Assembly (NCBI GenBank): GCA_045130275.1
Contig: JBGUPL010000053.1
Span: 1 to 37,589, forward strand
DNA from: F23-D06 sp045130275
Lineage (GTDB): Bacteria > Bacteroidota > Bacteroidia > Bacteroidales > WCHB1-69
Reading direction: 5' to 3'
DNA length: 37,589 bases
The notes under the pieces were generated by a model that saw only the letters and a program-made list of their open reading frames with translations, searched no databases and was not told the DNA's origin. Position numbers and translations under genes: made by a program. Positions 14,568-20,010 of this stretch are shown here, in pieces (the first letter of the stretch is position 1; every line of letters starts with the position of its first letter).

Positions 14568-16405
14568 TAACCGTTCATAGAGTTGAGGAATTCTTCATTG
14601 TTCTTGGTATCTTGCATATTGCTGAGTACCAAATTCATAGCTTCAATTGTAGTCATATCGGCTATATGGTTGCGAAGGATCCAGACTTTCTGCAAGGTGG
14701 CGGCATCTTGGAGCAGGTCGTCGCGGCGCGTGCTGGAAGCCACAATATCGACAGCCGGATAGATACGTTTGTTGGAAAGCTTGCGGTCGAGTTGCAGTTC
14801 CATGTTGCCGGTACCCTTGAATTCCTCAAAGATCACTTCGTCCATACGGGAGCCCGTGTCGATGAGAGCGGTCGAGATAATGGTCAGGGAACCACCGTTC
14901 TCCACATTACGGGCCGCACCGAAGAAGCGTTTGGGTTTCTGCAAGGCGTTGGCCTCGACACCGCCGGAGAGCACCTTTCCAGAAGCGGGTGCCATCGTGT
15001 TGAAGGCGCGGGCCAGACGGGTGATGGAGTCGAGCAGGATGCAGACATCGTGACCACACTCCACCATGCGTTTCGCCTTGTCGAGCACCATATTGGCGAT
15101 CTTGACGTGGCGTTCGGCGGGTTCGTCGAATGTGGAGGAGATCACCTCGGCGTTCACGCTGCGCTGCATGTCGGTCACTTCCTCAGGACGTTCATCGATG
15201 AGCAGGATGATAAGGTAAATTTCCGGATGATTATAGGCGATAGCATTGGCTATATCCTTGAGTAATACTGTTTTACCTGTTTTTGGCTGAGCCACGATCA
15301 AACCGCGCTGACCTTTGCCGATAGGAGCGAAAAGATCGATGATGCGGGTGGACAGTTTGCAGCCGGGGTGACCGGTAATGTTGATTTTTTCGTCCGGGAA
15401 CATCGGGGTGAGATAGTCGAACGGGATACGGTCGCGAATGTCTTCCGGCAAACAGCCGTTAATTTTCTCTATCTTGGTCAGCGGGAAATATTTCTCACCG
15501 GGTTTCGGTGGACGGATTGCGCCGTAAACCGTGTCGCCGTTCTTAAGACCGAAGAGTTTGATCTGCGACATGGAGACATAAATGTCATCGGGTGAGGAAA
15601 GGTAATTGTAATCGGACGAACGGAGGAACCCGCAATTCTCGCTGGTGATTTCAAGGACGCCCTCAGCCATGACAAACCCGTCATACTGTGCGTTGGCCAC
15701 ATAGGGTGCCGGAGATTCCTCAACCGTGGAATCCTTGGGTTGTTCATTTGCTGTCGGATAAGTTGTTTCTGTTTCGCCGTTGTCGGATTCTTTGGATTTT
15801 GCGTCCACCTTGTCGGATTTTGCCGTGTTTTCGTCAGTTTTCTTTTTCTTCGGACGGCCACGGCGGGGTTTTGTCTCTTTGACTTCCTCTTCGGGATTAT
15901 CCGTTTTTTCCGGCGTAGTGACGGTTTCCAAATCCAAGACGGGTATCGGGTCTCCTGCTGGAGACTCACTTTGTACTGGCTGTGCATCGTCCACCTTCAT
16001 TTCTTCGATTACCGATTCCACGGGAATCTCTACAGGTGTTTCCACTTGCTTTTTAGGGCGGCCGCGGCGTCTTTTCACGGGTGCGGGATCCGGTTCTTTT
16101 TGTTCAACTGGCGGTGTGGTTTCGACAGCGACCGGGGCTTTGGGTTTGCGACCACGGGGTGAACGAGGTTTTTCTTCCGAAAGGAGAGGATTCGCAAATT
16201 GGATAATTTCCACAGGTTCCTTTTCTTTTATATCATGGTTGATTTCAACCTTTGCCGTTTTGACGGAACTGAACAGCGGAGCTGGAGCATTATCCACCAC
16301 TCTGTTTTTCCCTTTCATTTTTGTTTCATTGGAAGTGGCCATTAAAGTGTCTCCACCTCTAATCACTCTTTTTCTTTTGGGTTTGTTTTCGCTTACCTCT
16401 GACAT
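14567..16405 (-). CDS. rho: Transcription termination factor Rho with long disordered N-terminal extension
   Basis: 612 residues from ATG 16405. The open frame continues to 16669 but would cross the promoter. Residues 1-240 are low complexity (K, E, P, T) with three AT-hook-like cores (PRGRKPK at about 83-89, RRGRPKK at about 113-119 and 181-187). I see no Rho_N helical domain there. From about 240 the canonical protein starts: the cold-shock RNA-binding domain (GVLEI..NCGFLRSSDYNY), then the ATPase with P-loop AQPKTGKT, Walker B ILLDSITRLARA and the Q/R loops (SGGVEANAL). Long Rho proteins with insertions are known in Bacteroidota. It hexamerises on RNA to end transcription. Confidence 0.93.
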   Translation of the reverse strand: MSEVSENKPKRKRVIRGGDTLMATSNETKMKGKNRVVDNAPAPLFSSVKTAKVEINHDIKEKEPVEIIQFANPLLSEEKPRSPRGRKPKAPVAVETTPPVEQKEPDPAPVKRRRGRPKKQVETPVEIPVESVIEEMKVDDAQPVQSESPAGDPIPVLDLETVTTPEKTDNPEEEVKETKPRRGRPKKKKTDENTAKSDKVDAKSKESDNGETETTYPTANEQPKDSTVEESPAPYVANAQYDGFVMAEGVLEITSENCGFLRSSDYNYLSSPDDIYVSMSQIKLFGLKNGDTVYGAIRPPKPGEKYFPLTKIEKINGCLPEDIRDRIPFDYLTPMFPDEKINITGHPGCKLSTRIIDLFAPIGKGQRGLIVAQPKTGKTVLLKDIANAIAYNHPEIYLIILLIDERPEEVTDMQRSVNAEVISSTFDEPAERHVKIANMVLDKAKRMVECGHDVCILLDSITRLARAFNTMAPASGKVLSGGVEANALQKPKRFFGAARNVENGGSLTIISTALIDTGSRMDEVIFEEFKGTGNMELQLDRKLSNKRIYPAVDIVASSTRRDDLLQDAATLQKVWILRNHIADMTTIEAMNLVLSNMQDTKNNEEFLNSMNG

Positions 16406-16526
16406 ACTATTGATGGTCTTGTCATTTTGATTGTTATAAAACTCGCATTGGATTATTCGTAACGGCATTACTGTCATGTGAAACAGCCCTGTTTTCCGTA
16501 TCGGAACATCTTCTTGAAAAGCGGCG

Positions 16527-16555
16527 CAAAAATACAATATTTTTTGTAACACCAA
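16527..16555 (-). promoter_or_regulatory. Promoter for rho with long leader
   Basis: The minus strand reads TATTTTTG (16534 down to 16527), with TTG 18 bp further upstream (16555-16553). This leaves about 115 nt of untranslated leader before ATG 16405. Rho is autoregulated through its leader in some bacteria; whether that applies here is inference. Confidence 0.6.
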
Positions 16556-16681
16556 GCATTTTGTCGAAATTTTTCGTTTTTTCAAGAGCAAGGAACAGAC
16601 GGTTTTCTGAACAAAAAATATCAACAAGACACTATTAAGAATTTTTATGAAAAAAAAATGCCGAAGCAAAGATAAAAACAG

Positions 16682-16689
16682 TATCTTTG
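16682..16689 (+). promoter_or_regulatory. -7 promoter box for the T9SS cargo gene
   Basis: TATCTTTG followed by CCGCC, with an AT-rich leader of about 45 nt before ATG 16740. The same TATCTTTGCCGCC block occurs at 24890 and 29974. The -33 region reads AATG in place of TTTG, 21 bp upstream. Confidence 0.7.
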
Positions 16690-16739
16690 CCGCCTAAATT
16701 GGAATGAACTAAAATAATCAAAATTAAATCAATTAAACA

Positions 16740-18023
16740 ATGAAAAAATTTTACATGTTAATGGCTGCAATGCTGGTGGTTTCTTTCAGCTTTGCACAGA
16801 TTGGGCCGAAAGCTTTTCGTCCCGAACCGGTTAGACCTGCTGGCAAACCGTCAATGATTCACCACAAATCTCTCGATCGTAATGCGCCTGCTGAGGAACT
16901 TTTCCACTATGCTTCCGCTATTTACGCCTACAATTCCAGCGAACTGACGAATGAGGCGTATGCTATCGGTCGTGTTGCTACTGATTCCAACGGTTTGACT
17001 TATTACACTGATGGTACTACTGGCTACGGTTTCTTCTTCGGCCTTAGCCAAACTTATGATTTCACCAACACCGTTTGGGACGATGTGGCTCCCGAAAGTG
17101 CCATTTCCATGAATGGTACTACCAGCTACAACATTGACTCCGTCTTTATCGTCGGTCACTACAATGGCGGTGATGCTGTCCCGGCTGGTAACGTTGACAC
17201 ACTTATCGTCTCCATCCTGACTGAGCTCAGCGAACTGGAAACTTTGCAAGTTGGCGGTGCCGATGGTGCTATTCCCGTTGTGCAATACTATGCCGTTCCT
17301 TACGATGTAAACACTCATCTCCAGGTTGGAGCCCATATCTACAAACTCCCCTTGACCTCCGCAGATTATTGCGAAATTAATCCTGAAAATGGCGGTTACT
17401 ATGCCGGCGAATTCGCTGTTCCGATTCATTTGAACAACATCACCGGAAAAGTGATCAACGTCGCCTACACCCTGAAACGCGGCTACACTGTTCCCTTGAA
17501 CGACAGCATTAAGAAACACACCCATTTCTATGGTTGGATCGCTTGTGATCCTCGTGAGGATTACTATCCTTTCCCGGATGAAGGTTCTCCTTTCACCCCC
17601 TCTGATGAGATTTTCTACAACTACAACCAGGGTGCTATCATCAGCAAGTACAACCTCAACCAAACTGGCTATGATTTCTTCAAGAACTATTTCTATCCCG
17701 CTCCTATTTGGAACAAGAATGTCCAATATCCCGACATTTACCTCAAAGTTTCCTGCAGCGATTGCGCTATCGTGAACGTTCCTGAGATTGAGAAAACCAA
17801 CCCCACTGTTTATCCGAATCCTGCCACCAACAACTTCACCGTCAACCTTGGCAATGATGAGAAGGCTAACATCCAACTCTTCAACATCGTTGGTCAACAG
17901 GTTTACAGCGAAACCATCACTGGCAGCGCACAAGTGAACGTTGCCAACCTCAACAGTGGTGTTTATATGCTCAAGATCAACCAAAACGGCAAGGTTTATA
18001 CCACCAAAGTTGTTGTGAAATAA
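16740..18023 (+). CDS. Secreted T9SS cargo protein of unknown function
   Basis: 427 residues. Signal peptide MKKFYMLMAAMLVVSFSFAQ with a cut after residue about 19-20. The last about 75 residues are a T9SS type A sorting domain (VYPNPATNNFTVNLG ... IVGQQVY ... LNSGVYMLKINQNGKVYTTKVVVK region), so it is exported across the outer membrane and probably attached to the surface or released. The middle (about 60-340) is beta-rich with many Tyr/Asn/Gly; I recognise no catalytic motif. Codons favour pyrimidine-ending forms (AAC, TTC, GGT, GCT) more than neighbours. With its own promoter, long leader and terminator, this suggests high expression. Confidence 0.85.
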   Translation: MKKFYMLMAAMLVVSFSFAQIGPKAFRPEPVRPAGKPSMIHHKSLDRNAPAEELFHYASAIYAYNSSELTNEAYAIGRVATDSNGLTYYTDGTTGYGFFFGLSQTYDFTNTVWDDVAPESAISMNGTTSYNIDSVFIVGHYNGGDAVPAGNVDTLIVSILTELSELETLQVGGADGAIPVVQYYAVPYDVNTHLQVGAHIYKLPLTSADYCEINPENGGYYAGEFAVPIHLNNITGKVINVAYTLKRGYTVPLNDSIKKHTHFYGWIACDPREDYYPFPDEGSPFTPSDEIFYNYNQGAIISKYNLNQTGYDFFKNYFYPAPIWNKNVQYPDIYLKVSCSDCAIVNVPEIEKTNPTVYPNPATNNFTVNLGNDEKANIQLFNIVGQQVYSETITGSAQVNVANLNSGVYMLKINQNGKVYTTKVVVK

Positions 18024-18053
18024 TTTACGATTGTTTCATAATATATAATATTG

Positions 18054-18091
18054 ACAAGGGATGGTCGGAAGATCGTCCCTTGTTTGTTATT
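18054..18091 (+). terminator. Rho-independent terminator after the T9SS cargo gene
   Basis: ACAAGGGA (18054-18061) pairs with TCCCTTGT (18076-18083) around a 14-nt loop, followed by TTGTTATT. It lies 30 bp after the stop codon. Confidence 0.75.
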
Positions 18092-18154
18092 AGCCTTTGG
18101 CCATTAGCTATTAGCTGTTAGCCAAAAGCAAATAGCCAAAAGCAAATAGCCAAA
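18090..18154. repeat. Microrepeat of TTAGC and GCCAAAAGCAAATA units before folP
   Basis: Imperfect CATTAGCTATTAGCTGTTAG is followed by GCCAAAAGCAAATA twice plus a partial third copy that runs into the folP start codon. The first part can pair with the second (GGC/TTAGC against GCCAA). No -7 box is visible, so folP may be read from upstream or from a promoter inside the repeat. Confidence 0.8.
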
Positions 18155-18976
18155 ATGTACAATTTCAACGGAAAACTATCAGCAAACGGGCCCTTGATCA
18201 TGGGCATTTTAAATGTCACGGAAGACTCCTTCTATGACGGGGGACGTTATGTGAACGATGAGGCTATACGGAAACGTGCCGCGCAGATTCTGACCGAAGG
18301 TTGCGACATCATCGACATCGGTGCCATGTCCACCCGTCCGAACGCAATGGAAATACCCGAAACCGAGGAGGTGACCAAAATTGTGCATGCCGTGCATCTC
18401 ATCCGTGAAGAGTATCCCGATGCAGTCCTCTCCATCGACACTTACCGCGCGTGTGTGGCCAGGGCTGCTGTGCAAGCCGGTGCCGACATGATCAACGACA
18501 TCTCCGGCGGCACTTTCGACACAGACATGATCCCTACCATCGGTGAACTGCAGGTGCCATACTGTCTGATGCACACCACTGCGAAACCTTCTGTCATGCA
18601 GCAAAATACTGAATATGAGGATGTTTTCGGCGATTTACTGAAATTTTTCGGGCGACAACTGGCGGTTCTGCACGCACACCATGTTCACGACATCATTCTA
18701 GATCCCGGATTTGGATTTGGTAAAACACTGGAGCAGAATTATTTACTAATGAATAATCTGGAGATATTTTTGGAACTCGGGTATCCGTTGCTAGTCGGGA
18801 TTTCCCGCAAATCCATGATTTATAAACTGTTGGAAACCACACCCGAACACGCTCTTAACGGCACCACAGTACTGAACACCATAGCCCTCATGAAAGGCGC
18901 ATCCATCCTGCGCGTCCACGACGTGAAAGAAGCCTTCGAAACACGCAAAATCGTGTCTCAACTTCTAACCTTCTAA
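18155..18976 (+). CDS. folP: Dihydropteroate synthase
   Basis: 273-residue cytosolic TIM-barrel enzyme that condenses p-aminobenzoate with dihydropterin pyrophosphate in folate synthesis; target of sulfonamides. Motifs in order: IMGILNVTEDSF, DIGAMSTRP (usual form GGESTRP/GAxSTRP), SIDTYR, NDISGG, CLMHTTAKP, ILDPGFGFGKT, LVGISRKS and LRVHDV. The final residues (LLTF) and the stop codon are encoded by an 8-bp tandem repeat, so the exact C-terminus is a repeat product. No other folate gene is adjacent. Confidence 0.95.
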   Translation: MYNFNGKLSANGPLIMGILNVTEDSFYDGGRYVNDEAIRKRAAQILTEGCDIIDIGAMSTRPNAMEIPETEEVTKIVHAVHLIREEYPDAVLSIDTYRACVARAAVQAGADMINDISGGTFDTDMIPTIGELQVPYCLMHTTAKPSVMQQNTEYEDVFGDLLKFFGRQLAVLHAHHVHDIILDPGFGFGKTLEQNYLLMNNLEIFLELGYPLLVGISRKSMIYKLLETTPEHALNGTTVLNTIALMKGASILRVHDVKEAFETRKIVSQLLTF

Positions 18977-18996
18977 ACTTCTAACCTTCTAACCTT
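18962..18996. repeat. Four tandem copies of CTTCTAAC spanning the folP stop codon
   Basis: Units at 18962, 18970 (one mismatch), 18978 and 18986, then CTT. The folP stop TAA is at 18974-18976 inside the second unit. The reverse complement, GTTAGAAG, is the unit seen within the block at 12062-12128, so the same microrepeat family occurs at both places in opposite orientation. Confidence 0.9.
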
Positions 18997-19004
18997 AAAA
19001 ATAC

Positions 19005-19012
19005 TATCTTTG
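19005..19012 (+). promoter_or_regulatory. -7 promoter box for the lipoprotein/tilS genes
   Basis: TATCTTTG starts 9 bp after the end of the CTTCTAAC repeat and 22 bp before ATG 19027. Its -33 position falls inside the repeat, which contains no TTTG. Confidence 0.65.
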
Positions 19013-19026
19013 CCGAAAAAATCAAA

Positions 19027-19998
19027 ATGAACCGAAACCATTTGACCATTTGCCTTCTTCTCGTTTTGGCGTTTCTTTTAACCGATTGTCATTCAAGAAG
19101 AAAGGATCAGAATAACCAAGGTGAAGAATCGGTCATATATCCTATGGAAGTTATCCGGGACACTTTGACGGCCGATGTTCACAGTCCAAAGAGCCTCTAC
19201 CCGATGCAGGAGGAGGTTTTGTCGTCTTTTTTGGAAAAAGCAGGTGATTTCCAGGGCAAAAAGTGGACTGCAAAGGTGAATTTCCCCCGCGAATGGGGCG
19301 TGGAATGCGTGGAACGGTTGCCGGAGGGACGTGAACTATGGTTGCTGCAGTCGGAGAACCGGGAATGGACGTATCTAGTCACCACTTCCGGTTTCGGTAC
19401 CCAACGTATTCTGGATGTGCTCCCGGTAGCCATCAGCATCGCCAACCAGCGGGACGAGGAGTTGGAAACCGAATATTGGCAGACACTTCGCCTTCCGGAC
19501 GGGCAATTCCGCACCACCAAAGAGTATGAATGGATTCATTCTGTGGCGAAAGCCACCAAGCAAGATTTCATCAATGATCCGGAAAAATACCATCGCAAGT
19601 CAAAACATGTGGAGCAGTTTTTCATCAACGACCAAGGGCGTTTTGAAATGGCTGAGGTCGTGGACACACTGCCTGATTACAATGCCGTAGTCTTTTATTT
19701 CAATCCGGAGGACAAGCCTGAAATGTGGGACGAAACCGCTCCGTATCTGCAGGCTTTTTGCGAGCAAAGTGGCATTCTCTACGAAGAGGTGAGTGGAAAT
19801 TTCGACCGTGTGACAGTGCGGGATTATGAACTCACATTCGCACTCGAAACAGATATAACGCCTTACATCGATCCTGCCGGTTCCGGCATAGTGATGATGC
19901 GCAAGAATGAAGTTCCTAAAGCTGTTAATTTCGGATCCAGCGAATATATGAAGATGGAAATCCGTCGGTATTTCAAGATCCGATCGGACTATGAATAA
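19027..19998 (+). CDS. Lipoprotein of unknown function
   Basis: 323 residues. Signal peptide with lipobox LLTDC (C21), so it is a membrane-anchored lipoprotein. The body has no motif I recognise. It contains alternating helix/strand stretches, including a YLVTTSGFGTQRILDVLPVAI segment and a second half with FALETDITPYIDP. A Bacteroidota-specific family is likely. It lies 12 bp upstream of tilS in the same direction, so the two probably share a transcript. Confidence 0.75.
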   Translation: MNRNHLTICLLLVLAFLLTDCHSRRKDQNNQGEESVIYPMEVIRDTLTADVHSPKSLYPMQEEVLSSFLEKAGDFQGKKWTAKVNFPREWGVECVERLPEGRELWLLQSENREWTYLVTTSGFGTQRILDVLPVAISIANQRDEELETEYWQTLRLPDGQFRTTKEYEWIHSVAKATKQDFINDPEKYHRKSKHVEQFFINDQGRFEMAEVVDTLPDYNAVVFYFNPEDKPEMWDETAPYLQAFCEQSGILYEEVSGNFDRVTVRDYELTFALETDITPYIDPAGSGIVMMRKNEVPKAVNFGSSEYMKMEIRRYFKIRSDYE

Positions 19999-20010
19999 CA
20001 GGGAATCGAC

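Noticed and set aside
14498..15265. 255-codon plus-strand open frame
   Set aside because: Antisense to the conserved ATPase part of rho; a shadow frame.
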